A stretch of 64,000 bases of DNA from Saccharofermentans sp. (GTDB lineage: Bacteria > Bacillota > Clostridia > Saccharofermentanales > Saccharofermentanaceae): positions 78,356 to 142,355 of the forward strand of contig JAEFAV010000007.1 of the NCBI GenBank assembly GCA_016288885.1, read 5' to 3'. Positions 1-10,809 of this stretch are shown in pieces. The notes beneath the pieces are model-generated. The model was not told where the DNA came from, made no database searches, and saw nothing but the letters and a program-made list of their open reading frames with translations. Both the position numbers and the translations under genes were made by a program. Position 1 is the stretch's first letter. Each line of letters starts with the position of its first letter.

Positions 1-2
1 TT

Positions 3-137
3 GGTTTCGATGGATATCCGTTAAGATTGTGCGTTGTTACCGTAATCGGAGATGTCCTTTTCGGAATATGTGTTATTATGACGATTGTATCGGGGGTTGA
101 CTATCTTATTAAGGGAAAACAATACCTGAAGGGGTAA
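3..137 (+). CDS. pgsA: C-terminal fragment, probable CDP-diacylglycerol-glycerol-3-phosphate 3-phosphatidyltransferase (truncated by window start)
   Basis: Open frame from base 3 ending ...IVSGVDYLIKGKQYLKG*; SGVDYL-type C-terminus typical of PgsA. Confidence 0.55.
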   Translation, partial: GFDGYPLRLCVVTVIGDVLFGICVIMTIVSGVDYLIKGKQYLKG

Positions 138-240
138 TTGTCAAAGAACTTCGACAGTCAAAATAGCCTATTGACAAAAACCTTAACTTACATTAAAAAC
201 AGTTTGTGGATTTATTTAGAATCGTACGGAGGTACTTATT

Positions 241-486
241 ATGACAAATGAAGAACTTTTCAACTCGATTAAGCAGATGATAGTTGATCAGCTCGGCGTA
301 GATGAGGATACAATTACTGAGGATTCCTCTTTCGTTGACGATCTCAACGCAGATTCTCTTGATATGGTTGAGCTCGTTATGGCTATGGAGCAGGAATTCG
401 ATATCGAGATCCCTGATGATGTAGCTGAGAAGGTTGTTACCGTCAAGGATGCAGTCGAGTATATTCAGAGCCTTACAGAGGGCTAA
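241..486 (+). CDS. acpP: Acyl carrier protein
   Basis: 81 aa with phosphopantetheine site [19 protein letters not shown] ggaggt upstream. Confidence 0.97.
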   Translation: MTNEELFNSIKQMIVDQLGVDEDTITEDSSFVDDLNADSLDMVELVMAMEQEFDIEIPDDVAEKVVTVKDAVEYIQSLTEG

Positions 487-593
487 TATACCGGAGATCT
501 TAAGATCTCTGAATTAACTTTGAAGTTTGACGGCTGGGTGCGTTTTTATGCATTCAGCCGTTTCTCGTAAATATATCTTGAGCGATTATTACT

Positions 594-1304
594 ATGACTG
601 ATTATTCAAAATTCGAAAATGATCTGGGATATACCTTTAAAGACAAGTCGCTCCTGGAAACGGCTTTTACTCATACGACCTACGTTTTCGAGTCGGGGAG
701 AGGACACTGGGAATCCAACCAGAGACTGGAATTCATCGGTGATGCGGTGCTCGACGTTGTTGTAGGACAGATGATCTACGAGTTAAAGCCTCAGGCTGAC
801 GAAGGATATCTCTCGAAAATGAGAAGCGTCTCCGTCTGTGAGAAATCTTTTGCCGAGGTAGCCAGAAGGCTCCATCTGGGAGACTATCTGCTTCTTGGCA
901 AGGGTGAAGCGCAAAGCGGGGGCAATGACAAGGATTCGACGCTGGCTGACTGTTTTGAGTCGGTTATTGCGGCAGTATATTTTGACGGCGGATTCGAACA
1001 GGCTAAGAAATGTATCTTGAAAAATCTTACCGAAACGGTAAATAAGGCAGTTAACGGCGAGATTTTCCTGGATTACAAGAGCAGGCTGTTAGAGCTCGCG
1101 CAGACAAGAGGGTTCCAGCACACGATCAGATTTGAAGTGACAGGCGAAAGAGGTCCTGCACACATGAAAGAATTTGACGTTAGTGTCTACTCGGATGACG
1201 TTCTTCTTGCAAGCGCGACCGGCCACAGTAAAAAGGATGCCGAGCAAAAGTGCGCTGAGAAGGGCTTAAAGGAGTATATGCGCCTTTACCCTGAAGGATG
1301 TTAA
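594..1304 (+). CDS. rnc: Ribonuclease III
   Basis: RNase III signature NQRLEFIGDAVLDVVV plus C-terminal dsRBD; acpP-rnc-smc-ftsY order. Confidence 0.96.
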   Translation: MTDYSKFENDLGYTFKDKSLLETAFTHTTYVFESGRGHWESNQRLEFIGDAVLDVVVGQMIYELKPQADEGYLSKMRSVSVCEKSFAEVARRLHLGDYLLLGKGEAQSGGNDKDSTLADCFESVIAAVYFDGGFEQAKKCILKNLTETVNKAVNGEIFLDYKSRLLELAQTRGFQHTIRFEVTGERGPAHMKEFDVSVYSDDVLLASATGHSKKDAEQKCAEKGLKEYMRLYPEGC

Positions 1305-1384
1305 GCAGATTGTCCCACAAAAAGACCTCGTTTGAGTTATAATGCTTGCGTGAAATTTAGGATCAAGACGGAACTGACCGGAGA

Positions 1385-4300
1385 ATGTATTTAAAGAAAC
1401 TGGAGCTTCAGGGGTTCAAATCGTTCCCCGAATATACTTGTATCGACTTTGACCGCGGTCTTACGGCCGTGGTTGGTCCTAACGGAAGCGGAAAGTCCAA
1501 CATCAGTGATGCGGTCCGTTGGGTATTGGGCGAACAGAGCGTCAAGCAGCTCCGCGGCGGCAAGATGGAAGACGTCATCTTTAACGGCACTTCAGCCAGA
1601 CGTTCCATGAACTATGCCGAAGTATCCATTACTTTCGATAATTCAGACGGTTATATCGATTATGCCTTTCCTGAGATCTGCATTACCAGAAGGCTTTACA
1701 GGTCAGGTGAATCAGAATACCAGATAAATAAGGTCAATTGCCGTCTTAAAGACATTACGGTCCTTTTCCTTGACACCGGACTGGGACGTGACGGCTATTC
1801 ACTGGTCGGACAGGGCAGGGTCGATGATATTCTCTCTACCAAGTCTGAAGACAGACGCCGTGTCATTGAGGAAGCATCAGGTATCGTCAAGTATCGTGTC
1901 AGGAAAGACGAGGCACAGAGAAAGCTCAACAATACCGAGCAGAACCTCGTAAGGATCAATGACATTCTGGGCGAACTGGAGACACGCAAGGGTCCTCTCG
2001 AGGAGCAGGCCGGCAAAGCCCGCAAGTTCAATGAGAACTATGAGGAATTAAAGAAGCTCGAGACTTCGCTCCTCGTTCATAAGATCACTGAAGCCAATAA
2101 GGAGATGGGCGATTCGGCAGGCCTTAAGGAACAGCTCGAGAACGAGATAAAGGAACGCGAAGACGAATATCTTAAGCTCAGGAAAAGCCATCAGCAGATA
2201 ATAGAGAAGAGTGAAGCGCTGGATAACGAGATCGAGGACAGAAGGCAGGATCTTTCTGACCTTACCGAGTATGAACACGAGGCGCAGACGGATAAGAAGG
2301 TCTCGATAGAAAGACTTAACCAGACTAATCAGAGGATCGAAGAACTCAAGTCTGACATGGAGTCCACGGATGAGACAGTAGAAAAGCTCACTAAAGAACT
2401 TAATGAGAAGAAGGCCAAGGCTGACAGTCTTCTTAAGGAAGCGGATGAGGCCAAGACCCTCAGCGAGACACTTGACAAGGAACGCCAGGCGAAGTTCGAG
2501 GAGTATGAGAACAGCCGCAAAGAAGCAGGCAAAGCTGATTCCAAGATAAAGGCTAAGACCGAAGAACTTTTCGAGACAAGAAAGAAGATAACCGAATGTC
2601 AGGCAGGAATATCTGCCCTTGATGACAAGATCAAGGATATGCAGGAAGCCAGAGCTGCTTCCGAGAGCGGAAAGACCGAACTCAGCACAGCTCTTGTAGA
2701 GCAGGAAAAGGCTCTGAACGAGATCAGAAAGATTAAAGGCGATGTTTCCAAGGATATCGAAGTCAGGAATAAGAAACTCGAGGAACTGAGGGGACGTCAG
2801 GTCGAGCTCAATCAGTTTTTCGAGATCAATAACAGAAAGCTTTCTGCCGAAGAATCAAAGCTCAAAACATTGAAAGACATCGATAAGCGTAAAGAAGGTT
2901 ATCAGGAGTCCGTAAGACGCCTTATTGAGCTTTCCGAGACTGACAGGTCAGTTAAGAAGCTCATGGTAGGCATTCTGGGTGACCTGATCGAGACAGACGG
3001 CAAGTATGAGACCGCTATCGAGACGGCTTTGGGAAATGCACTTCATAATGTTGTAACCAAGAGTGAAGCGGATGCCGCTGAACTTATCGGGATCCTTAAA
3101 GAAAAGAGACTTGGAAGGATCACGTTCCTTCCTATCGAGAACATAAAGGCCAGATACATTGACGAGGATGATCTCCGAAAGGCTAAGGGCGTAAAGGGAT
3201 ATATCGGTGTGGCTTCCGAGCTTGTTAAAGCGGACCGCAATCTTGAAGATATCGTATCAAACCTTTTGGGCAGGATACTTGTTGCGGATGACCTGGATTC
3301 TGCGAGGATCATAGCTTCCAGGACGGGCCGCTCATATAAGGTAATGACGCTTGAGGGTGATTCGGTAAATCCCGGAGGATCGCTTACGGGCGGTTCTTTG
3401 AGAAAAACCGGAGCCGGTACGGGAATCATCGGTAGGAAGGCCGAGATCGATTCGCTTACAAAGGCGGTTGCCGAATTAGAGGCAAAGCTTGCTGATTCCG
3501 AAGATCAGCGTCAGGAAGTCGACGACGGTATCGGTACCATAAAGCGCGAGCTAGCTCAGCTCGGTGAACAGCTCAAGTTCTATCAGCTTGAAGAGGTCAA
3601 GGCCGAGGGCGAATATAACAATACCAGGACGAGACTGGACGAGACTGAAGAGACTCTCGCACATTTCGATGAGAATATGCAGACGGTATCCAAATCGAAA
3701 TTAAGACTCGAAGAGGATATGGAGGAATTTACCCGTATTGAGGGTGAGGTAAACGGCGAACTGGCTGATTACCAGGAAGAGATCGAAGAGCAGCAGAGGC
3801 TTTCCGAAGAGCAGGCAGTTAAGCTCGAACAGGTCGTAGCCAAGGTCAGGGAGGCTGCATCCCTTGCCGAACGCAAACTCACCGAAAGAAGCGGTATCCT
3901 TGATCTTGCAGGTCACATCAAGAAGCAGATCGAAGAGGCCAAGCAGGGAAGAGACAAGTTCGATTCGGCAATAAAAGAAGCGAAAGAGACCGTTAACAGC
4001 ATTACCAGGGAGATAAACGGACTGGATGCAAAGCTTGACGAAAATGCCAAGCAGCAGAAAGTGTTGGAAGATAAGATTGCAGAACTCTTTGAGAAGAGAG
4101 CTGCCGTCTCTGGTGATCTGTCATCATTTGGTGACAGACTTGCTGCAAGCGGAAATGAGATAAGTGAGCTGCAGGCAAAGCTTAATGCCCATGTTTCGAA
4201 ATATGACAAGATACTTTACGAGATCGACCAGAACAAGAACAGGCTCTGGGAAGATTATGAGACTACATATGACAACATCAAGGATTCCGTCGAACCGGTA

Positions 4301-4954
4301 ACAAAGATCGGTGAGCAGACTAAAAGGATCCAGACATTAAAGAATGCCATCAAGGCGTTGGGTCCTGTTAATCTGGGTGCACTCCAGGAGTTCTCAGAGC
4401 TTTCTGAAAGACTCGATTTCATGACAAAACAAAGAGACGATATCGAGGCTGCCAAGAAGGATCTCGAGCAGGTAATCGAAGAACTCCTCACAAAGATGAG
4501 ATCCGAGTTTACCGAGCATTTCGATACCATCAACAAGAACTTCGGTCAGGTCTTCACGGATCTTTTCGGAGGCGGTACGGCAGAAATAATATTGGGCAAC
4601 GATTCGGAGGACGTTTTGGAATGTGCCATTGATATCAAGGCACAGCCTCCGGGAAAGAAACTCCAGAATCTCTCGCTCCTGTCAGGCGGTGAGCGCTGTC
4701 TTACGGCTATAGGACTCCTTTTCGCCATTCAGGAACTGAAGCCTTCTCCGTTCGTTATTCTGGACGAGGTCGAGGCGGCGTTGGATGACGTTAACATCAC
4801 GAGATTTACGGACTTCGTAAGAAGACATTCGTCCAAATCTCAGTTCATTCTTGTTACGCACCGTAAGGGTACCATGGAAGCCTGCGACCAGATGTACGGT
4901 GTTACCATGGCCGAGCGCGGCGTATCAAAGATCTTATCTATGGAGCTTAAATAA
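1385..4954 (+). CDS. smc: Chromosome segregation protein SMC
   Basis: 1189 aa; Walker A GPNGSGKSN, hinge, coiled coils, C-terminal LSGGERCLTAIGLLFAIQ and VILDEVEAALDD. Confidence 0.97.
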   Translation: MYLKKLELQGFKSFPEYTCIDFDRGLTAVVGPNGSGKSNISDAVRWVLGEQSVKQLRGGKMEDVIFNGTSARRSMNYAEVSITFDNSDGYIDYAFPEICITRRLYRSGESEYQINKVNCRLKDITVLFLDTGLGRDGYSLVGQGRVDDILSTKSEDRRRVIEEASGIVKYRVRKDEAQRKLNNTEQNLVRINDILGELETRKGPLEEQAGKARKFNENYEELKKLETSLLVHKITEANKEMGDSAGLKEQLENEIKEREDEYLKLRKSHQQIIEKSEALDNEIEDRRQDLSDLTEYEHEAQTDKKVSIERLNQTNQRIEELKSDMESTDETVEKLTKELNEKKAKADSLLKEADEAKTLSETLDKERQAKFEEYENSRKEAGKADSKIKAKTEELFETRKKITECQAGISALDDKIKDMQEARAASESGKTELSTALVEQEKALNEIRKIKGDVSKDIEVRNKKLEELRGRQVELNQFFEINNRKLSAEESKLKTLKDIDKRKEGYQESVRRLIELSETDRSVKKLMVGILGDLIETDGKYETAIETALGNALHNVVTKSEADAAELIGILKEKRLGRITFLPIENIKARYIDEDDLRKAKGVKGYIGVASELVKADRNLEDIVSNLLGRILVADDLDSARIIASRTGRSYKVMTLEGDSVNPGGSLTGGSLRKTGAGTGIIGRKAEIDSLTKAVAELEAKLADSEDQRQEVDDGIGTIKRELAQLGEQLKFYQLEEVKAEGEYNNTRTRLDETEETLAHFDENMQTVSKSKLRLEEDMEEFTRIEGEVNGELADYQEEIEEQQRLSEEQAVKLEQVVAKVREAASLAERKLTERSGILDLAGHIKKQIEEAKQGRDKFDSAIKEAKETVNSITREINGLDAKLDENAKQQKVLEDKIAELFEKRAAVSGDLSSFGDRLAASGNEISELQAKLNAHVSKYDKILYEIDQNKNRLWEDYETTYDNIKDSVEPVTKIGEQTKRIQTLKNAIKALGPVNLGALQEFSELSERLDFMTKQRDDIEAAKKDLEQVIEELLTKMRSEFTEHFDTINKNFGQVFTDLFGGGTAEIILGNDSEDVLECAIDIKAQPPGKKLQNLSLLSGGERCLTAIGLLFAIQELKPSPFVILDEVEAALDDVNITRFTDFVRRHSSKSQFILVTHRKGTMEACDQMYGVTMAERGVSKILSMELK

Positions 4955-5868
4955 TGGGACTTGCTGATCTGTTTAAAAGAGGACTTGAGAAGACAAGAAA
5001 CTTTTTCGCCGGAAGTTTTACAAAGCTTGCGGCTAACAGCGGCCGCTTTGATGAGGACATGCTCGATGAGCTCGAGGAACTTCTCATAAGGGCCGACTGC
5101 GGTGTCCCTGCGAGCGAAGACATCATGGAGAGAGTCAAGGATAACATCAGGAAGACCGGTGATGACAGCCAGGAAGCCGTTCTTGCTTCAGTCAAGGAGA
5201 GAATGCTCGAGATACTCGGAGAACCTCAGACTGTTGAGATAGTTCCGGGAAAACTCAATATCATCCTCATGATCGGAGTAAACGGGACAGGAAAGACCAC
5301 CACTTCAGGCAAGCTTGCCGCCAGGTATAAGAAAGAGGGGAAAAAGGTTCTCATGGCTGCGTGCGATACTTTCCGTGCTGCAGCAGTCGGCCAGCTCAAG
5401 ACCTGGGGTGAGAGGACCGGAACGGCAGTTATTGCCCAGGAGCAGGAGGGCGCAGATCCGGCTTCGGTCGTTTTCGATGCGATCCATGCTGCCCAGGCAC
5501 GCAACACGGATGTTCTTCTTGTAGATACTGCAGGCCGTCTGCACAACAAGAAGAATCTCATGGAGGAGCTTGCCAAGATCAGGCGTGTCATCGAGAGGGA
5601 AGCTCCGGATGCGGTTATCAAGTCACTTCTTATAATCGATGCTACCACGGGACAGAATGCCGTCATCCAGGCTGAAGGATTCGGCGAGGTCACGGGTCTT
5701 GATTATGTCGGTATCACCAAGCTTGACGGAAGCGCAAAGGGCGGTGTCGCCATTGCCGTTGCATACCAGTCAGGTAAGCCGATCGTGCTCGCCGGTCTTG
5801 GCGAGAGCGTGGAAGATCTTGCCGATTTTGACCCCGATCTGTTCGTGGATTCTCTCATCAGGGAATAA
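4954..5868 (+). CDS. ftsY: Signal recognition particle receptor FtsY
   Basis: GVNGTGKTTTSGKLA, DTFRAAAVGQL, DTAGRLHNKKNLM, TKLDGSAKGG motifs; overlaps smc stop. Confidence 0.97.
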   Translation: MGLADLFKRGLEKTRNFFAGSFTKLAANSGRFDEDMLDELEELLIRADCGVPASEDIMERVKDNIRKTGDDSQEAVLASVKERMLEILGEPQTVEIVPGKLNIILMIGVNGTGKTTTSGKLAARYKKEGKKVLMAACDTFRAAAVGQLKTWGERTGTAVIAQEQEGADPASVVFDAIHAAQARNTDVLLVDTAGRLHNKKNLMEELAKIRRVIEREAPDAVIKSLLIIDATTGQNAVIQAEGFGEVTGLDYVGITKLDGSAKGGVAIAVAYQSGKPIVLAGLGESVEDLADFDPDLFVDSLIRE

Positions 5869-6030
5869 TCTGAAAAAATCCCTGTTTTATACGGAAAAAA
5901 CCGTATTGTTTTGATTGCCAAAGAAAATGTTTATATGTATAATCTGTTGGGTTTAAAACAGAGTGTGGGTTTACTATGCCCGTAGCTTTGCAAATCTATA
6001 ATCAAATTTATTAAGAGAGGGGCCCGGTTT

Positions 6031-8181
6031 ATGTCTTTATTAACGACTTCCTGGTTAATCGTACTCGGCGTAGTATTCCTTGCACTTGTCTATGTCGCGT
6101 TCAATTACTTCCGTATTAAGAAGATGCCCGAAGGAACTCCTGACATGATCGAATTGTCAGGCATCATCCGTTCCGGCGCGCAGACATTCCTTAAGACGGA
6201 GTTCAAGAGCATCGCTATGGTTGTTGCCGTTGTTGCTGTTATCTTCACACTCTTTGTTGAAAAGACCAGCGGTATCACATTCCTTATGGGTGCCTTGATG
6301 AGTTCTATCGTATGCGTTCTCGGTATGCAGAGCGCAACTTATGCTAACGTTCGTACTTCGAACAAAGCAAAAGAGAGCCTTTCGATCGGAGAGACAGTTA
6401 AGGTTGCTCTCTGTGGCGGTTCCATCAGCGGCCTTGCAGTTCAGGGCTTCGGTATGTTGGGCTTCCTGGCAGTTCTCCTTTGCTTCGGCGGTGTACAGCA
6501 TGACGCTCAGAGCCAGGGTTTCATCCAGCTCGGTCTCATCTGCAATCCTTACATCATGAGAATCTCAACATATTCTCTCGGCTGCTCCATCGTTGCAATG
6601 TTCAACCGTGTAGCAGGCGGTAACTACACAAAGGCTGCAGACATCTCTTCTGATATTCTCGGTAAGCTCAGACATGACCTTCCTGAGGATGACTCCAGAA
6701 TCCCTAATACTATCGCAGACTTCATCGGTGATAACGTTAACGATATCGCCGGCAACTGCTCTGACCTCCTTGAGTCATTCGTTGCTACAATGTCCGCTTC
6801 TCTCATGATCGCCGTTACGCTTTATCAGACACACGGTGAGACAGTTTCCGATGCTACATTCAATGCTACGATCCTTTTCCCGACGATCCTCGCAGGCTGC
6901 GGTCTCGTAGGATGCCTTATCGGTCTTGGACTCGCTAACATTAAGAAGATGGGTGACAACCCGTCCAAAGAGCTCGACCTTTCCACATGGATCTCAGCAG
7001 GCTGCACGATCGTATTCGGAGGCGTTGCTGCTTACATGATCTTCAACGGAACGGGCGTTTCCGCTTCTGATCTTGCAACATACGGTTTCAAGTTCGGATG
7101 GATTTCTCCCTGGATCTCTTCCGTAATGGGAATCGTTGCAGGTATCGCAATCGGCATAATCACAGAGTACTACACCTCCACAGATCACAAGCCTACGCAG
7201 AAGCTTGCCGAGATGTGCACAGAGGGTGAGGCTTTCGTAGTTACGAAGGGTGATGCTGTCGGTTCGAGATCAGTTCTTCTTCCTGTATTCGTAATCATCG
7301 TTGCACTTATCGTTTCCGGTGTTATCTGCGGTTCTTACGGTATCGCGATCTCCGCTCTCGGTATGCTCGCATTCGTTGGCGCTACGGTATCCATCGATGC
7401 TTTCGGTCCTATCGCAGATAACGCAGGCGGACTTGCAGAAGCTTGCCACCTCGCACCTGACGTTCGTAAGATCACGGATAAGCTTGATGCAGTAGGTAAC
7501 ACAACAGCTGCTATCGGTAAGGGTTTTGCCATCGGTTCTGCAGCATTCGCTACAGTTTCCCTCATCATGGCTTACGTTGGTAACTACACAGAGATCGGAC
7601 AGCCCCTGCAGCTTAACTTCGCTTCATTCTTCGTTGTAGGTGGTGGTATCCTCGGTGGCGCACTCGTTGAATATTTCTGCGCTATCCTCACGGATAACAC
7701 GATCGATGCAGCCAAGATCATGGCTGATGTCGGCGACAAGCAGATGACACAGGAAGTTCTTGACGGTAAGGCTAAGCCTGACTACAACATGATGATCGCC
7801 ATGGCAGCTAAGGAAGCTATCCACAGAATGGTTCTTCCTTCTGTCCTCGCTCTCCTTATCCCTATCATAGGCGGCTTCATACTCGGTGTTGAATTCGTAG
7901 GCGGTATCCTCGTAGGCGCTACGATCGTTGCTATCCCGAGAGCTATCTTCATGGGTAACTCCGGCGGTGCTTTCGATAACGCAAAGAAGTACATTGAGCA
8001 GGGTATGCTCGAGGGTCACGGCAAGGGATCTCCTGCGCACAAGGCATCCGTTACCGGTGATACGATCGGTGATACACGTAAGGACGTTGTAGGCGTTGCT
8101 CTGGACATCTTCATCAAGCTCATGTCCACAGTTGCAAATACTATCGCTCCTATCATCAGAAACTTCCGCATCTTCGGTTGA
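6031..8181 (+). CDS. hppA: Membrane-bound cation-translocating pyrophosphatase
   Basis: 716 aa polytopic protein with DNVNDIAGNCSDL and GNTTAAIGKGFAIGSAAF signatures. Confidence 0.95.
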   Translation: MSLLTTSWLIVLGVVFLALVYVAFNYFRIKKMPEGTPDMIELSGIIRSGAQTFLKTEFKSIAMVVAVVAVIFTLFVEKTSGITFLMGALMSSIVCVLGMQSATYANVRTSNKAKESLSIGETVKVALCGGSISGLAVQGFGMLGFLAVLLCFGGVQHDAQSQGFIQLGLICNPYIMRISTYSLGCSIVAMFNRVAGGNYTKAADISSDILGKLRHDLPEDDSRIPNTIADFIGDNVNDIAGNCSDLLESFVATMSASLMIAVTLYQTHGETVSDATFNATILFPTILAGCGLVGCLIGLGLANIKKMGDNPSKELDLSTWISAGCTIVFGGVAAYMIFNGTGVSASDLATYGFKFGWISPWISSVMGIVAGIAIGIITEYYTSTDHKPTQKLAEMCTEGEAFVVTKGDAVGSRSVLLPVFVIIVALIVSGVICGSYGIAISALGMLAFVGATVSIDAFGPIADNAGGLAEACHLAPDVRKITDKLDAVGNTTAAIGKGFAIGSAAFATVSLIMAYVGNYTEIGQPLQLNFASFFVVGGGILGGALVEYFCAILTDNTIDAAKIMADVGDKQMTQEVLDGKAKPDYNMMIAMAAKEAIHRMVLPSVLALLIPIIGGFILGVEFVGGILVGATIVAIPRAIFMGNSGGAFDNAKKYIEQGMLEGHGKGSPAHKASVTGDTIGDTRKDVVGVALDIFIKLMSTVANTIAPIIRNFRIFG

Positions 8182-8208
8182 TCTTAAGGTGATAAATTAA
8201 AGATTACG

Positions 8209-8240
8209 GCGGCCGTCTTGAAAAAGGCGGCCGCTTTTGT
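8209..8240 (+). terminator. Rho-independent terminator after hppA
   Basis: GCGGCCGTCTT-GAAA-AAGGCGGCCGC stem followed by TTTTGTTTT. Confidence 0.85.
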
Positions 8241-8504
8241 TTTGAATATCGCCAATACCTGTTGAGTACCTAAAACTGCTAAAAAAAGTATCAATTTGTG
8301 CATTTTGAACTCATAATACTTTTCTGGTACCTTTTTTATCAGGTTCAGGTATTATTTTGGTATTCTTTCGAAAACTCTGTCCGAATGCCTTTACAATCCG
8401 GGATTCAGATGGTATCATCACCAAGTTGCCTTAATCGCAGTTTTGCGGAAGACTCCGACCCTTATCTTCGATTTTGGCGTATTTATTCTAAAGGAGGAAA
8501 GATT

Positions 8505-8771
8505 ATGTCAGCATCTTTCGACAAGCAGGCTATCATCAAGGAATATGCACTCTCTGAGGGCGATACAGGTTCTCCTGAGGTTCAGGTTGCACTTCTTACT
8601 TACAGGATCAATCACCTCACAGAACACCTGAAGACCCACAAGGGTGACCACCACAGCAGAAGAGGACTTCTCATGATGGTTGGTAAGAGAAGAAACATCC
8701 TTGATTACCTTGCAGCAGTTGATATCGAGCGTTACAGAACACTTATTGCAAGACTTGGTATCAGAAAGTAA
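8505..8771 (+). CDS. rpsO: 30S ribosomal protein S15
   Basis: 88 aa [43 protein letters not shown]...; SD aaggagg directly upstream; the longer track ORF from 8298 is an unsupported N-terminal extension. Confidence 0.96.
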   Translation: MSASFDKQAIIKEYALSEGDTGSPEVQVALLTYRINHLTEHLKTHKGDHHSRRGLLMMVGKRRNILDYLAAVDIERYRTLIARLGIRK

Positions 8772-8795
8772 TCTTTCAAACAGATTATTGCAAAG

Positions 8796-8828
8796 AAGCG
8801 GTTCCTTACGGGGCCGCTTTTTCTTTCA
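8796..8828 (+). terminator. Rho-independent terminator after rpsO
   Basis: AAGCGGTTCC-TTAC-GGGGCCGCTT then TTTC. Confidence 0.8.
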
Positions 8829-8880
8829 TTAAGTAAAGATGCTATAATTAATAAGTTATGACATTCCGGGAGGTATTAAT

Positions 8881-10809
8881 ATGCTTGACGGTTTTATCAG
8901 AGTAGCGGCGGCAAGTCCGAAGGTCAGAGTCGGAGACGTTGATTATAATGTCAGCCAGACTGTTGAGTTCGCTAAAAAGGCTGCAGATAACGATTGTGCA
9001 GTTGCCGTTTTCCCGGAGTTAGGATTAACCGGATATACCTGCGGCGATCTTTTCCTGCAAAATGCTTTGCTTGATAAGGCGATCGAAGGCTTGTACGATC
9101 TGGCAGAGCAGACCGCAGATCTGAATACCGTGATCATCGCCGGTCTGCCTTTTGTTTTATCCGGTAAGCTCTATAATGTTGCAGCCGTTATCCATCAGGG
9201 TGACATAATAGGCATCGTTCCGAAACAGAATATTCCGAACTACTCTGAGTTTTATGAACTCAGGCATTTCATGCCTTTTGAAGATGACGGGATCGTCATG
9301 ACTGATGATGATATCTGTTTCGGAAGGGCAGTGTTCAGTTGTGACGGATTCAGCTTTGCGGTCGAGATCTGTGAAGATCTGTGGGTTGCAACGAGTCCCT
9401 CTGTTGATTATGTGAAAAGCGGTGCAGAGATCATTTTTAATCTGTCCTGCTCGGATGAGATCATAGGTAAGGCGAAGTTTCGAAGAGATCTTGTTAAGAT
9501 GCAGAGCGCTAAGCTTATGGCGGCTTATGTATATTGTGATGCAGGGTTAGGAGAATCAACGCAGGATCTTGTTTTCGCCGGGCATAATCTTATCGCTGAG
9601 AACGGCAAGATCCTAAGCGAGAGCAAGAGATTTGCCAATGATAATGATGACGATGCGATCATTTACGCTGATATAGATCTGGAGCGCATCGAGGCAGACA
9701 GAAGAAGATCTAATACTTTCGCGGCAGATAATACCGGATATTACGGTGTGGATATAATTGAATTTGATGCTGAATTCCCGGATATCACGCCTCAAAGGAA
9801 GATCAGCAGAACGCCTTTTGTTCCAAAGAGTAAAGACGATCTTGCAGCAAGATGCGAGGATATCCTCAGCATGCAGGCAGCAGGCCTCTATACCAGACTT
9901 AAGGCTATAAATTGCAGTAAAGCAGTCATCGGTCTTTCGGGCGGACTTGATTCCACGCTCGCTCTCATAGTTACCATCCATGCTTTCGATAAACTTGGTC
10001 TTGACCGCAAGAACATCATTGCTATTACCATGCCAGGTTTCGGCACGACGGCAAGGACCAAGAACAATTCGATAAACATAGCTGAAGAATACGGCTGTAC
10101 ATTAAGGGAGATCCCGATCTCCGAGTCAGTCACTCAGCATTTTAAGGATATCGGCCACGACATCGACGTTCACGACGTCACATATGAGAATTCCCAGGCG
10201 AGGGAGCGTACTCAGATCCTTATGGACGTTGCAAACCAGGAGGGCGGCATAGTCATTGGAACGGGCGACCTTTCCGAACTCGCTCTCGGATGGGCTACTT
10301 ATAACGGCGATCATATGTCGATGTATGGAGTTAACTGTTCTATCCCGAAGACTCTGGTAAGGTATCTTGTATCTTATGAATCAACACGCACGGCAGATGT
10401 TAATCCGTCGCTTTCCAAGGCGCTTGCGGACATAGTTGCTACGCCTGTTTCGCCCGAGCTCCTGCCTCCGACTGAGGACGGAAAGATATCTCAGAAGACC
10501 GAAGAAACAGTCGGACCTTATGAACTCCACGATTTCTTCCTTTATTACATGATCAGGTACGGCTTTACACCTTCGAAGATATACCGTATGGCGCTTACGG
10601 CTTTTGACGGAACGTATGATGCAGATACGATCTACAAGTGGGAAGAGACTTTCTTAAGACGTTTCTTTGCACAGCAGTTCAAGAGATCCTGCGTTCCGGA
10701 CGGTCCGAAGGTCGGTACTGTATCTCTGTCTCCGAGAGGCGACTGGAGAATGCCTTCCGATGCATCCCGAAATGTATGGCTTGATGACTTAAAGACAGTA
10801 AAGGAATGA
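8881..10809 (+). CDS. nadE: Glutamine-dependent NAD+ synthetase
   Basis: N-terminal nitrilase-like amidase domain (FPELGLTGYTCGDLF) plus NAD synthase SGGLDSTLAL and GTGDLSELALGWATYNGDHMSMYGVN. Confidence 0.95.
   Translation: MLDGFIRVAAASPKVRVGDVDYNVSQTVEFAKKAADNDCAVAVFPELGLTGYTCGDLFLQNALLDKAIEGLYDLAEQTADLNTVIIAGLPFVLSGKLYNVAAVIHQGDIIGIVPKQNIPNYSEFYELRHFMPFEDDGIVMTDDDICFGRAVFSCDGFSFAVEICEDLWVATSPSVDYVKSGAEIIFNLSCSDEIIGKAKFRRDLVKMQSAKLMAAYVYCDAGLGESTQDLVFAGHNLIAENGKILSESKRFANDNDDDAIIYADIDLERIEADRRRSNTFAADNTGYYGVDIIEFDAEFPDITPQRKISRTPFVPKSKDDLAARCEDILSMQAAGLYTRLKAINCSKAVIGLSGGLDSTLALIVTIHAFDKLGLDRKNIIAITMPGFGTTARTKNNSINIAEEYGCTLREIPISESVTQHFKDIGHDIDVHDVTYENSQARERTQILMDVANQEGGIVIGTGDLSELALGWATYNGDHMSMYGVNCSIPKTLVRYLVSYESTRTADVNPSLSKALADIVATPVSPELLPPTEDGKISQKTEETVGPYELHDFFLYYMIRYGFTPSKIYRMALTAFDGTYDADTIYKWEETFLRRFFAQQFKRSCVPDGPKVGTVSLSPRGDWRMPSDASRNVWLDDLKTVKE

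Noticed and set aside
3043-3429. 128-aa minus-strand ORF inside smc (and many other antisense ORFs in smc, ftsY, hppA, atp genes)
   Set aside because: Lies within a well-supported conserved CDS; Ser/Leu-rich shadow translation typical of codon-biased antisense frames.
8298-8504. N-terminal extension of rpsO in the ORF track
   Set aside because: Strong SD (aaaggagg) directly precedes ATG 8505 and the 88-aa product matches S15; upstream codons are T-rich leader.
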